Shown here piece after piece: positions 1-11,490 of a stretch of DNA of 64,000 bases (positions are counted from its first letter, which is position 1; each line of letters starts with the position of its first letter). A program made the position numbers and the translations under genes. The DNA lies in contig NC_053138.1 in the NCBI RefSeq assembly GCF_016808335.1, positions 58,186,951 to 58,250,950 of the forward strand, written 5' to 3'. The notes beneath the pieces were generated by a model. The model made no database searches and was not told where the DNA came from. It saw nothing but the letters and a program-made list of their open reading frames with translations. The stretch is from Panicum virgatum (Eukaryota > Streptophyta > Magnoliopsida > Poales > Poaceae).

Positions 1-560
1 CCGTCAAACTTGCTGAACTGTGAGTCAATTATACTTTTGTTCAGAGCTGTATTGATCTTCTCACCGATTAAATTAGTCAAACTCACAGTTTTCTTCTGTA
101 AAAAATATATTCAAATGGAATGCATGCACATATACATGGTTAATCTTTTTGGGATGATTAGACATCATAAAAATAAGGGGCGAGTCTACAAGGTTCCCTT
201 CGCAAAATCAAAATCCCATGCTGTTCACATGGCGAACTGTGTATACTCTTCATCAATTACAATAGTGATGGGGCTACCATCAGTTCTGCCAAATCAGACA
301 ACATATATATTGCTCCATCAAATACAAAAGAGCCATCCTAAAGAATATTGTAATTTCATGAGCTATGATACAAACGGAATAAATTAAAAGAAAGGGGTCC
401 TAGAGTAAATGGGTGAAAAAAACATTTCCTTTCTGTTCATCAAGTATTCTCCATCAGCGCCTGTAACCGTCTGGGGGATTACTAAGCTCCCCGGTTACCC
501 TTCACAAACTCTCTGATGTCGGTCTCCAAATAACGAATTTAATTTCACTTAATATATGCT

Positions 561-570
561 TTTATTTATT
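561..570 (-). terminator. poly(A) signal of the GAUT gene
   Basis: On the minus strand this stretch reads AATAAATAAA, two overlapping AATAAA signals, starting 14 bases past the stop codon at 584. It is the obvious candidate for 3'-end formation of the GAUT transcript. Bases 1-560 hold no convincing gene. Confidence 0.55.
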
Positions 571-583
571 TTGTGGCGACAAT

Positions 584-3500
584 CTACAACTGAGGCTCCA
601 TTATATGACAGTTTCTTATGAATTCATTTGAGTAGTTCACATGTCTTGTCCAAAATGGCTGAAGATGTTTAAAACCAATCTCCAGCCATGGTTTACTTTG
701 CCCGTTATAATGTATAACTGCTGCTTGTTCAACACTATTGATATCTGTCTTTTCTTGATAACCCAAGCCTAGCAGATGCCATGATGGATCAATTGGATGA
801 ACATGGCCTTTAAATGCTATAAGCCCCGGTGGTAATGTTCCAAGCCTCCAAAGTGTGAAGTTTGACTTTAGATTCTGCATGAAAATGAGTAATGAAAGCT
901 CATCAGTTACATTCAAATGCAAAAAATATAAAGACTAGACTGCAGATATTTTCTATAATCAACTAAACTTGAAATTAATACTAATAGAATTTTGCTCATT
1001 ACGAAGTAGCTATCACATGCTTTTTCGACCAAGCTTTTAATTCTCAAGCCGATCAGCAGACATGTATTGATTTTCATTATTTGGTCTGTTTTGGAACTTC
1101 GTACCAGTAAAAGCTAATTAAGTTCAAATGCGGGGCATATTAAACTTCTAATAGTTGTATATGTTCACCTGTTTTACTATGAAATGACAACAAAAAAAAA
1201 ATCTATCGTTACCTCCTTAACCCAATGATGGTATTTCTCTTTGATTGTTGTCTTCCTCCATGCATTCAAGTCAAAAATATTCATGCCATATGCCCAAGCA
1301 CACTCTGAAGGGTCAAAGTTGTTTGCAATGAGGGGATGAGAAAAGTTAAAATAATTCCTGAACCTCTTAGACATCACCCAACTGTCTCCACCTCTGCAAG
1401 TCTCAACAGCACCATTAACCTTCCCAGCTAGATCAATATCCCAAAGTGGTGATAGGTCATGCTGGACAACAACATCATCATCAAGAAACACAACCTTGTT
1501 GAGGCTTGGGAACAACTGCATTTACAGATTACAGTCAAATCATGTAATTGTGGAATTTTCAGCAAAAAGGACCGCACTTTGAACAAATTGCACCCATATA
1601 CAAATTTTGTATCTATAAGTAGAGAAAGCTCCAGATATCTGAAGACAAGGAAAAATGTATTTATTCAGCATCAATTGCTTCCTGATCCCAGCAGGACCAG
1701 CTAACTACAACATGTTCAAAGTGGCTAATTTTATGGAGTACAAAGCTAAAAAAATACTTCAATTATTTTGCGTGTTTCATAGTTTGAGCCCATCCTTCTA
1801 TCCTATCAAGTACTATGCATGATTTACTTGCTTTCAAATACACCAGAGCTGACAAAACTGTAATAAGAAAATAAAGAGCTAGAATAATAGCCAGAAGAAA
1901 ATTGTAATACCTCAGGCAAGTATATTCGAATATGATTGAGTACAGAAGTATATGTTGGACTTCCTGCCTGCAGTTTAGCTGCAAAGACCCTTGGGCTGTC
2001 ACTAGCGCTGGTTCTTGCAAGGTGATTTCCATGGTAACGATCTCTGACACTGCGCTGAGTTTCTATAGCTTCAAGTACAGGAACATTTTCTTTTGTTAAC
2101 CAATCAAACTGGTGCACACCTTTCACCTCAACAATAGCAGGATAGAGAGAATTCAAAGCAAACCATGAATGCATGGCAGGATAGGTCTTTTTGTCAGTAA
2201 TAACATGGAAGACTATCCTCTCAGGCTTCAGTGATGATCTAACTGTCGATCTAACCACAACTGAGGCTGCGAGGATGTTATCTGATGCTAAAACAAAATG
2301 GTAATAGGAGTTGTCCGAAAGACGAGGCACCAACTCAGGGGGTGGTAGTTGTTTCCTTGCAAGGGCATTTGAGGAGTATTCATCGGTTAAACGCAATGAA
2401 AGGCAATAAAGGCCTTTAGGAATAGCAATTGCTGCATAGTGTTTGTTTAGCTGCTCTGATAATCTTGATGATCTCAATTCCTTATCCATGCTCTCCATCT
2501 GCATGGCATAACAATAAAGAAAATGAGTATAAGACTGAAGCAGAGAAATTGTATAGACGACCTCATGGAACACTAGCTGATATTAAAACTTTAGGTTGGT
2601 GATCACTCACATTAAGTGCATGAGCTTTGTGGGATGCTGTGTAAGTAGCAAAAAAAGGTTAATAGTTTCTACACAAAGGCCATACTGATCTGTTGTAAAA
2701 ACAACTGCAGATTTAGAGGCAGCTAGATTGAGGCTTTCTTTACTAAAAAATTGGGTCCTAGTGTAGCATCCTCATTACATCATTCAATCAAGTTATTAAC
2801 CTTCAGAACTGAAAATACTTAGGAGATGGTTCAATTAGATAGAAGCGTTTTGTGAAGCACTGAAACCATATACATTGTTACATGAAAGACATCCTTTCAT
2901 AGAAAAAGAAAACATTCATATAGTACCTTTGGACAAGATATAAGTGTATATAAATCTTTTCATTAATGTCTACAGTACAAGAAAACATCAACAAATAATC
3001 TCACAGCAAAGCATGGGTGATACATTCATTGAATTGCAAGAGAGCAGGACACTGAGTTCCTGTGGCAACCTGGTTTGCGAATCACCAAACACATTAACTA
3101 AGAACTGACACAGGCTAACAGTTTACTGCCAAAAGCAAGCAGAATGCTTGTACTGTCAATGTTTAAATACAGTGGAGAAAAGAAAGAAAGAAGCTAGCTT
3201 ACCGTAGCCTTTAGTTTAAAAGCAAATGACCTTAAATCATAATCATTATTCTTCATATCCCAGATAAATTCATCAAAAGATTCTGGAACCTTCAAATCAA
3301 CAGGAGCTTCCTCAGAATTTATTTCATCAAGTATTGAATACAAATCCCTCACAAGCCTCTGCAAATTAGAACATAAAATTCAATCAAATAAATAAAGCAA
3401 ATACTCAAAATAGAAGAACAGAGATGATTAAAGGGCATAAAAGTACCATGGAACCATCGTTGCCCCTACCAAGAAGGCGTGGACCTAACCGTCTTCCCAG

Positions 3501-5061
3501 ACAATCTGATAATAGCAGCTGGTGATTAGTAACAAGTTGTTGACCAGACATTAAATATTATACAATTACGTTTTATATACAGAATTCAGCATTGAATATA
3601 AAATGCCGCAACAAATATCCAAATAATGAGAAACCACCCCATGCTTTTGCCTATTGCCTTAAACCAGCAGCAACGATAGACAATTCTTTCTTATGTAAGA
3701 TTTTATTTAAGTATATAATGGAATTCTGAAAGTTAGAAGAGGCACTATAACAAAAAAAAAAAAACTCAACCTGCGAGGGGCAAGCTGCCCCCGAGCATTA
3801 ATGTAAGACAAAAACCTCTCACGCAGGCCGAGAAAACCCCCGAACCCCTGCCCCACCCTTACACAGGTGCATTGTAACCCATACTGTAGCCTGTGTGAGA
3901 GCGGGCTAGGGTGAGCTGGGACCTATTTCCATGTGCTTTGGCGTGTAGGCAAGCGAGGGGATTTTTTTTTAACCTTAGCCTGAAATTTGCTCCCACCGGG
4001 AGTCGAACCCAGGCCCTGAGGAGTGCTACTGAGGCCACCTAACCAATCCGGCTAGACACCCGTTTGCAAGAGGCACTTTAACTAATGTATCAAGTATGAT
4101 TATGATGTACTAAAACTGGCAAATAGATCTCAAATTGTACTATACGTAGTGTTAGATATATTATAAACTTTTATACATTTAGAAGAAATGGTTCATCCAG
4201 GTGTTGCATTTCAAGTTGCAAACGAACTATTGCTCTCTGCAACAGCTTCAAATCTAACACAAATGTACTAAAACGGAAGTCCTACGTGTTCGTAAAGCAA
4301 CCTTAGCAACTACTTAAGATGGGGCATAAGCAGTAAGCATCCTCCTCTGGAGTACCTTTAATGTACATACTACATAGGCCAAAATAAGAGTTCTCTGGAA
4401 GCACGAGGAAACCAAGTTGGCATGTTGGCAGTTAATTGCACACAAAGCAGGTACGCGACCAAATAAGCTGCCCAAAGAGGCCCTAGATTCTAGCAACAGA
4501 AAGTATAAGTCACGAGAGTCATGACTAATGCAGTTACATGTGCGTGCAACGTAACAAGAATTCCGGTTGAAATGCCAAATTTATCAGCTACATTCCCGTT
4601 ATTCACCGACCAAACCACACAATTCATGCAAACGTGAGCACAAGGAGGAGCATATCTAGTCAGGCAGTGCATTACCTAAACTGTCCCGTACTAACATTGC
4701 GCAGCATATCGTGATTTCAGGATTGAAAGTAGCAAAGCGCAGCATTTTCAATAACGGAAGATCATTCCAAGAAAGGAATGGAAGTAACTATATGCATCAT
4801 TTCAATAGCAGTAGCAGCAGCAGCGGTTGCGGGTTCTGTGGAGTAGGTACCTAGGGAGGAGCACTTGTTGAAGCCCTCGAGCGTCATGACAGCGGTGAGT
4901 ATGAAGACGAAGGGCAGGAGGAAGGCGAGGATGAGGATGGTGTGGAAGACGGTGCGGTAGGAGAAGTGCCGCGCGGCGGCCTTGAGCCTCATAAAGTCTA
5001 GCAGGCCATGGCTAGTGGAGATGGTGATGCTCCTCATGCTCGGCGACAGGCGTATCTGCAT
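584..5061 (-). CDS. GAUT13/14-like: Galacturonosyltransferase, GAUT13/14 type (six exons, complete)
   Basis: Coding exons on the minus strand are 4851-5061, 3447-3505, 3203-3358, 1911-2498, 1213-1515 and 584-874. Every junction has GT/AG and the phases agree; the total is 1608 bases, 535 residues plus stop, against about 533 for Arabidopsis GAUT13. The product is a GT8 glycosyltransferase expected to transfer galacturonic acid from UDP-GalA to homogalacturonan in the Golgi. Visible features: a short basic N-terminus, a type II membrane anchor at about residues 38-60, a CLGRRLGPRLLG block spanning exons 1 and 2, the metal/UDP-binding DDD (residues 350-352, FLDDDVVVQ) and the C-terminal HYNGQSKPW block (494-502). 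The N-terminal start MQIRLSPSMRSITIS is characteristic of the GAUT13/14 branch and fixes the start codon. No lesion is seen, so the gene is probably functional. Intron 1 (3506-4850) contains a SINE. The sub-branch call (13 versus 14) is not resolved. Confidence 0.95.
3752..4067 (-). mobile_element. tRNA-derived SINE in GAUT intron 1
   Basis: Read on the minus strand, the element starts with a tRNA-like head. A box-A-like sequence TAGCCGGATTGGTTAGGTGG lies at 4035-4054 and a box-B sequence GGTTCGACTCC at 3999-4009, followed by an unrelated body and a terminal T-run. It is flanked by a 15-base direct repeat, AAGAGGCACTATAAC (3737-3751) and AAGAGGCACTTTAAC (4068-4082), which differ at one base. 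These are the marks of RNA polymerase III retroposons of grasses that end in poly(T). It is inserted antisense to nothing coding and parallel to the GAUT transcript. Confidence 0.85.
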
Positions 5062-5640
5062 CCTCGCTGGCGGCCGCCCACGCGCACGGCCGCTGCTCCC
5101 TCTCCCGCCCCCGTGGACCAGACGAGCATCGGGAGCCGCGGCGGCCGGCGGGGTGGCTCAGGCGGGGCATGCCAGCCCGGCGGTGTGGGGGCGGGGGGCG
5201 CCGCCGGCCGGATCCGGCATTGCCGCGCGGGGAGGGGAACAGAACCGACAGCCCTCAAGAGAAGGTGAAGAAGGGAAAAAAAACGATCTTGATTGCTCCC
5301 CGGCCCTGGCACCCGCGGGGCGTTCTTGATTCGCCTTGCTCCGGGTCCTGGGCGCGACCAATCCCGCGCCCGGATCAAGAAACCCCCCGGTGGCTGGTGA
5401 GATTCCTGGCCCGATTTCTTGTCCTCCCTCCGGCGGACAGGGAAGAAGGCTGGATCGCGCGAGAGGAATGGGAATGTGAATGGGCGGGGGGAGGGGTTTG
5501 ATCTGGGGTTCTCGGCGGTGAGGTTCCGGATTGGGGATTAGGCGGGGGAGGGGGAGTGGGGAGGAGGTGGAGAGGGGAAGCGAGGAAGAAGACGAGGGAT
5601 TTGACCCGATGAACAGGGCGGCACGGCACGGCAGCGAGCC
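5062..5640 (-). promoter_or_regulatory. GC-rich upstream region of the GAUT gene
   Basis: The region directly upstream of the GAUT start is strongly GC- and CpG-rich, as is usual for 5' UTRs and promoters of constitutively expressed grass genes. I see no clear TATA box. Several overlapping reading frames on both strands are compositional artefacts. Confidence 0.4.
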
Positions 5641-6420
5641 CGAGTGCGTCGGTCAGGTCGGCGCGGGGTCGGAGCCCCGTCCGGCGTGTGCGTGGTGTGG
5701 TTGGGTCAGAGGCCCGGCTCGGACTAGACGTCTAGACCCAACGGGGTTGGTGGTTCCAGGAAGACGACGAATGACTCGGACAAGTCCGCAGAACGCAGCA
5801 CGATGGGTTGATTTCTCGCCAGTTGCCAGTTGCCAGTTGCCAGTTTGCCACAGATGGAAGGGTTTCCTTTTTTTTTGAGTGCTCGTAGATTCGCTGAAAA
5901 TGATGCGAGCATGTTCTTTTGTTAAGATGTACTCTAATTTCTTTGTATTGTTATAATTTTACCGTTTTGATTATTTTTCAAATGTTTTACGTAAAATAGA
6001 GGGTTTGTAGATCACTCAAGGTCTTAGATCGGATAGAATTTACCGGTGTCAATTGACTTCAAACGCTGAATAAAAGCTGGTTCCCGACCACGCCTTTTAC
6101 AACATTCCCTTCAACCTGTGTCAATTTGACCTCATGAATAGGGCGGCACCGACACGACATGGCAGTGAGCCAAGTGCATCATTCACGTTGGGCCTAAGGT
6201 GGTAAAGGGCCTTATTTTCTTTAGCTAGATAATCTAAAGATCAAGCTCTAAAAGTGCTGGATTCTTATTTTATATAATTTTGAGTTAAAAATATAAAAAG
6301 ATCAAGTTGTATTGTGAAAGAATCATGATCCATTACCACCTCTAGTCAAACCAAGCACACCGATTGATTCTGGAAAGAAGAGGGAGTCCCTTGAAGGCTT
6401 GGACAAGTACGCAGCCATGT
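5600..6420. repeat. Diverged local duplication upstream of the GAUT gene
   Basis: A block near 5600-5800 is echoed near 6126-6420. Shared landmarks occur in the same order: TTTGACC..ATGAA.AGGGCGGCAC (5600 and 6126), GGCAGNGAGCC (near 5630 and 6162) and GGACAAGTNCGCAG (near 5777 and 6400). The copies are diverged and of unequal spacing. A short AGTTGCC tandem repeat lies at 5819-5843. From 6430 to 7500 I see only AT-rich sequence with no supported gene. Confidence 0.5.
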
Positions 6421-7509
6421 AAGTTTTTTTTTTAACCATGGACTATCGAAAATGATCATTGCATTTTTCTCTACATGTTTTGTATCAGAACTTTATTGTA
6501 GATAGTGTGGTCATAAATCACTATGATATAAATTTCTAATAGATTAAAGAAGTGTTACGTTATCTATAGATTCAGGATCAATTTTTTTTATGATACGAGA
6601 GGTAGTCATTGTTGTCTCTCAGAGTTTGTCACGTATAACCCCTGGATTTCTTTTCTAGTGGTCAAAGAAGTATTCATAGTTAATGAAATAATCAAAATTT
6701 TACATGATTTATAAATTTTTCATGGGAAAATCTTTTCATCAGAAACGTACCAGTCTTATTTAACACCGCATACAAATGTGAATATTCTATGCATATTTGA
6801 ATTTTATTTAAGCGAATTGCATGGAACCTCGAGTATTGATGCGTGCATATTCACCAAATTACACCAGAATCAATATCTTTTATGCCTTTTCACACCAGGT
6901 TTAGTAGTATGTGCAATTCATGATCTTCCTAGGACCGGACATTCGGTCAAATTGGTTATTAAGAATTTCGAATTTAACAAAACGGCCATCAAATTTGCTA
7001 GAAAACTAATAATCGGCTAAAATCCATTATGTTAAATAAGTTTGGTTAATTGACTAACCGAAATACATATTGTATCTATATAGGAATGCATAAAAATAGA
7101 ACAAAATGCAAAACTACTATTAATGCGCATCTCATACTGCACTAGCACACATAAATTTTGGTTAGCTTGATTCTAGCTTGAAAGAAAAAGGATTTACTGG
7201 GTAATCAGTCAATGAATACAAAGGACAACTCGGTCTTTTGCGAGGTGTGGGGAATTAAAACAACGGAAAATTTTCGTTCAAGAAAAAAGAACAGCGGAAA
7301 AATTGAGCACCAGTGTTGCTTCGTAAGTTGCATAGATGCTTGCAGTGTTGTTTCATGGATATGCGGGTTAAAAGGTGTTGTTTCTTCAACGCAACCTGAA
7401 ACAAGTGCTGTTTTCTGAACCCACATGCTACACGGAGAGCCCTCTCCATTTAGCACTAACTGGAGAGCCCTCTTGTTACATTATGAAATACACACAGAAA
7501 GTAATAAAA

Positions 7510-8010
7510 TGGAGAGAAAAAGTAACTCTACTACACCTTCTTCTCCGGCACGGGATGGGCGGGAGGTGGGCGGGGCGGTCGGCGGCGGGGTCGCCGCCGG
7601 CCGGGGTGGCGGCGGAGGTGGGCGGGGTTAGGGTTCTAGGGTTTCTGGGGTTGGGATTGGGGGGAGAGCTCCATGACTGGCGGGCCTTAAAGGGATAGCC
7701 ATGGGCGGCGGCCGGCCCGGCGGAGGAGATGGGTTGTGGGCGGCGAGGCCGGCGGCGATGGCGCCGCCCGCGCCGCCGGCCGGGCGGTGGTGGACAACCG
7801 GTGGGCGGTGTCGGAGGCGGGGGCGTTCACTGGAGATGAAGAACACGATGACGATGGTGGTGGCGTGTTTCCCGTTGAATGGAGGGAAAGGGGAGGGGTG
7901 GGGGTGGGTGGAGGGTGGTCCTCGCCGGCGTCGCGCCGGCGAGCCGGGTGGCCGAGTGGCGGGCGGCAGGGGGTGAAGGAGGAGCGGGGCGGCGGGCACA
8001 GGCACTGATT
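7510..8010. other. GC-rich block, unidentified
   Basis: A sharply bounded GC-rich block in AT-rich surroundings, with open but unrecognisable frames on both strands (Gly/Arg- or Pro-rich). On the minus strand near 7628-7650 it contains AAACCCTAGAACCCTAACC, like the telo-box of plant 5' leaders. It may be a captured gene 5' end or a part of the neighbouring element; I do not recognise a product. Confidence 0.3.
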
Positions 8011-8144
8011 CTAGGCACTTGCGATCTAGTGATGAGGAGATGCTATGGTTAAAATTTGGTTGCTGGATTTGAATCAAAACTCAAATTATGGATGAATCAA
8101 AGTTGGGGGCGATTTTTGTGTTCCTGCGCAGAACAGATGGGTGG

Positions 8145-8245
8145 CGGACGGTCCGCCTGCTAACCGCGGACGGTCCGCCGTGGTGGTTCAGTGAACCGTG
8201 GACGGTCCGCGTTCAGAAGTGCGGACAGTCCGCCAGTGTCAGATT
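8145..8245. repeat. Four CGGACGGTCCGCC palindromes outside the LTR
   Basis: Four near-identical palindromic units (two with exact CGGACGGTCCG cores, one with GTGGACGGTCCGC and one with GCGGACAGTCCGC) are spaced about 25-30 bases apart. They are the same motif that fills the LTR at 10.9-11.45 kb, yet the surrounding sequence is not LTR. Confidence 0.8.
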
Positions 8246-8382
8246 TTTCAGATGGTTGCTGAATTGACTTATATCATAATGGATTGGTTCTATTGCTTTA
8301 GTAATTATTCTTATGATTAAATTTTGATCTCAGGTCACCCCGGAAGGTCCTCAAGGCCACTACTTCCAAAATCAAGAAGGCT

Positions 8383-9951
8383 ATGACTTTCAAAAGACAA
8401 AGAGATGGTGATGATTCAGATGATGAGGACTATGCTCCAAACCCAAGTGATATGGCTGCAGCATCCTCAGTTGGTGGTGTTGGAGATGACTCGTCAGAGG
8501 AGGACATTGAGGGTGAGGAGGATGATATCACAGACCTCATGGGGCTGAGTCTTCCTAGCAGACAATGGACGGCTGAGTCCTATTCTAATGCAAGGTCAAT
8601 CAATCAATATCATCAGCAAAGTGATACGAATCTCCTCTACTTCAATACTCAGGTACAACAAGATGCCTACTTTGGTCATATGGTTAAGAAAACAGTCTTT
8701 AAGCATTAAACCATAGACCTAGCTTATATGAGATCACAACCACTTATGACTAAGCTAGTTGATAGGCTTGAGCAAATGGGTTTAGTCAATTTTCTGCAGC
8801 ATAGGTGTGATTGAAATGAGACAGTTATTCGTCAGTTCTATGCAACTCTAGAAATTAGTATGGAAGAAGAAAAGATTTGGTGGAAAACAGGGATGAGGGT
8901 GTATTATGCTACCTTTGCTCAATTTGCTGCTGCAAACCAGTTAGACTATGATTTTATCACAAATGAGCAAAGTATGAACATCATATTGGAAAACCCTCTA
9001 GATGAAAATGAGTATCCTGTTTATTATGAGCCTGCTAATGTGGGGATTGCTAGAATGTTTGGAAGCACCCAAGGTCTTAGCCATCATCCTGCAGTGATCA
9101 ATAAAATTGCAAGAGTCACCTTTATGCCTAAAAGTGGAAACAAGGACAAGGTTAGAGGTCTCTACTGGAATGTTATCTCACATATCATGAATGGAAATAG
9201 AATCAATGTGATTGCTCTTATTATGGATCGGCTAGCGGATCTGAGACTCAACCTTGAGATGAACCTGTATTTTGCACCTTACATCATGTCCATCATTAAG
9301 GCCAAGACTAGTTTTAGAGGGATTTGTGAGTGTAAACATACTCCATTCAGGCCATTCAAGAATGACACTACTTTTCTTATGAGGCCATTGACTCCTTTCC
9401 CTGGCGATGCTAAGGATGAGGAGGAGCATGAGCAGGATGATGATGACGGTGATGTTGGTGGTCCTATGGGAGGAGCTGCAGCCCAGCATGCCATACCACC
9501 TCTACCACCTCCTGTGCAGCCTCAGTGGGCTCCTCCAGCTGGGTACTTTGATCCATACTTTGCATCTCTGCAGCAGGGGATGTCCACTCAGATTCAGGGA
9601 TTGGCTACTCAGATGCAGAACCAGATGAATTTGGGTTTTCAGCATATGCAGGAGCACATGACTCAGCACATCAGTCAGACTGTGTATCAGCCTATGATGA
9701 CACAGCTGAGAGGTGTTCAGGAGAGTCTACACTCAGACATAGCAGCTTTGGACTCTCGTTTTGAGGACATGCCTTCTTCTGAGCAGGTTCAGCAGCTTGA
9801 GCAGAGGTTTGACACCTTCAGTGCTGCCTTCACCGGGTTCTCGGATCACTTCTACTCGGTGTTCCCGGCTCCTATGCCGCCTCCGGAGTTCTATCCGCAC
9901 CAGCCTTTCTACCCACCGCCACCGCCACCGCCTCCGCCGCCTCTGGATTGA
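8383..9951 (+). pseudogene. Sirevirus env-like ORF, interrupted by two stops
   Basis: Two open stretches, 8383-8709 and 8860-9951, lie in the same frame and are separated by in-frame TAA (8707) and TGA (about 8812). Together they would form one protein of roughly 520 residues. It has an acidic Asp/Glu-rich N-terminal region, a conserved-looking central part, an amphipathic Gln/Met-rich stretch likely to be coiled coil (about 9540-9830) and a proline-rich C-terminus. The position between pol and the polypurine tract matches the so-called env-like ORF of Sireviruses, whose function is unproven. A CAG|G acceptor-like site lies just upstream at about 8332, so expression by splicing is conceivable. 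Confidence 0.6.
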
Positions 9952-10522
9952 TCTTCTTGGCAATTGATGCCAAAGGGGGAGAAGAGGCTTGGAGTGATGC
10001 TCAGATCTAGGGGGAGCTCATGGACTTCGCATGGAAAAATTATTCGCTTTGCTTCCGTTTGCTACTCATGATTTATTTATGTCGAACTTTGTTGCATTGC
10101 ATGTTTATGCTTTATGTCTTGCATGGACTCGATATGTGATGAACTATGTTGGCTTGTGATATTTTTTCGATTATGTTCATCTTTGTGGTTTGATGAGGTT
10201 GTGCTAATCTTGTTGAAATTCATATCATATATATCTTGTATATTGTATGCCTCGATTTCCACTTGTAGAGGAAACTTTGTCAAAATTTCAAAATTCATAT
10301 ATATATGTGCTCTTGGTATTCATTCAAATTTATAAGCACATATCAAGGAGGAGTTCTCTCTACTCATCAACTTAGGTGAATTTACTCATATCATATTCTG
10401 AAATTTTCAAGAAAAATGAGTAAGTTATTCCAAAGTTCAATTCCAAGTCCACCTTATGCCTTGTGTATAAAATTGACTTGAACACTTTTTATCACTCTAA
10501 AATTAGTGTTGTCATCAATTAC

Positions 10523-10537
10523 CAAAAAGGGGGAGAT
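10523..10537 (+). other. Polypurine tract before the Copia LTR
   Basis: AAAAAGGGGGAGAT ends directly at the LTR start TGAAAGCATC. Similar AAAGGGGGAG and GGGGGAG runs at about 9970 and 10010 are probably the extra polypurine tracts described for Sireviruses. Confidence 0.75.
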
Positions 10538-10924
10538 TGAAAGCATCTAGGCTCCTAATTCGAGTTTTAGTAATTAATGACAATGGTCTGTGGATTAACG
10601 ATTTCATTTGAGATAATGAGGATAGGTTGATCCACGGATGAAAGGTATTTGATGGTGAACATATGGAGTGTTGGAGATGATGTGCAAAGCTCGGGCTCAA
10701 GGCAAAGTTATAAACTAGGGCTTTTGCATTTTACCGGTCACAAGGTGTTTAGTGGATGAAAAGTGACCGGATTTGTTGGATAGATAGCCGTACTATCAGA
10801 GGGGTTGTATACTCGTGCTTGACGGGTCTTTAGTGCCACATTGCTCAAAATGTCTAGATGCAAGCATGAGGGCTAACGATGTTTTGAAAGATTTGAAAAC
10901 GGATTCAAAAATTGAGTGCTGACT

Positions 10925-11440
10925 GTCTTGTGCGGACGGTCCGGCCCAAGGGGACGGACGGTCCGTCACACATTTTGAAAAACATCCAGAGAGGTTGTTT
11001 GTCTCTGGTGGGCTTGCTAAGTGACGGGCGGATGGTCCGGCCCAAGCGGGCAGACGGTCCGCCCCTCTAACTCAGTTTTGTCCAGAGACATGTTGCGCCG
11101 ATAGCTTGAATGGCGGACGGTCCGCTCCTAGTGCGCGGACGGTCCACCGGTCACTTGACAATATGACCAGAGACATTTTGGGTCTCTGGTGGGTTTTGAG
11201 TTTGAACGGCGGACGGTCCGCCCCTGTGGCGCGGATGGTCCGCCGGTCAGTTTGAAAAGTGACCAGAGACGTTTTTCGTCTCTGGTAGTTTGGAACTTTT
11301 AACTGCAGACGGTCCGCCCCTGATGCGCGGACGGTCCGCCAGGGCTCAAACGGTCGTTTCTGACACGCATTAAATGCATTACTAGCCGTTGCATTTAAAT
11401 GGCGGACAGTCCGGTTTTTGTGAAGCGGACAGTCCGCGAT
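10925..11440. repeat. Array of about 12 CGGACGGTCCG palindromes in U3
   Basis: Units occur near 10932, 10954, 11027, 11050, 11112, 11135, 11207, 11230, 11305, 11325, 11400 and 11424, mostly in pairs about 22 bases apart. They lie in larger units marked by CCAGAGACNTTTTGTCTCTGGT-like text. They sit upstream of the TATA box and are candidate protein-binding or cruciform sites. Confidence 0.85.
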
Positions 11441-11482
11441 TGCGCAGTTTTGAACATAACGGTTGGATTGTGAGGGAGAGGC

Positions 11483-11490
11483 TATATATA
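11483..11490 (+). promoter_or_regulatory. TATA box of the Copia LTR
   Basis: TATATATA, about 40 bases downstream of the last palindrome, marks the LTR core promoter. Confidence 0.6.

Noticed and set aside
10..387. 125-codon plus-strand frame at the window start
   Set aside because: AT-rich, no recognisable motif, downstream of the GAUT 3' end; length expected by chance here.
4982..5878. Several overlapping frames of 60-115 codons on both strands upstream of GAUT
   Set aside because: GC-rich composition opens all six frames; no domain, and they overlap the GAUT first exon or promoter.
7628..8077. 149-codon minus-strand Pro/Arg-rich frame
   Set aside because: Low-complexity product from a GC-rich block; equally long frames lie on the opposite strand.
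10925..11440. CRISPR-like look of regularly spaced repeats
   Set aside because: Units are palindromes inside a eukaryotic LTR, with unequal, related spacers and no cas genes.
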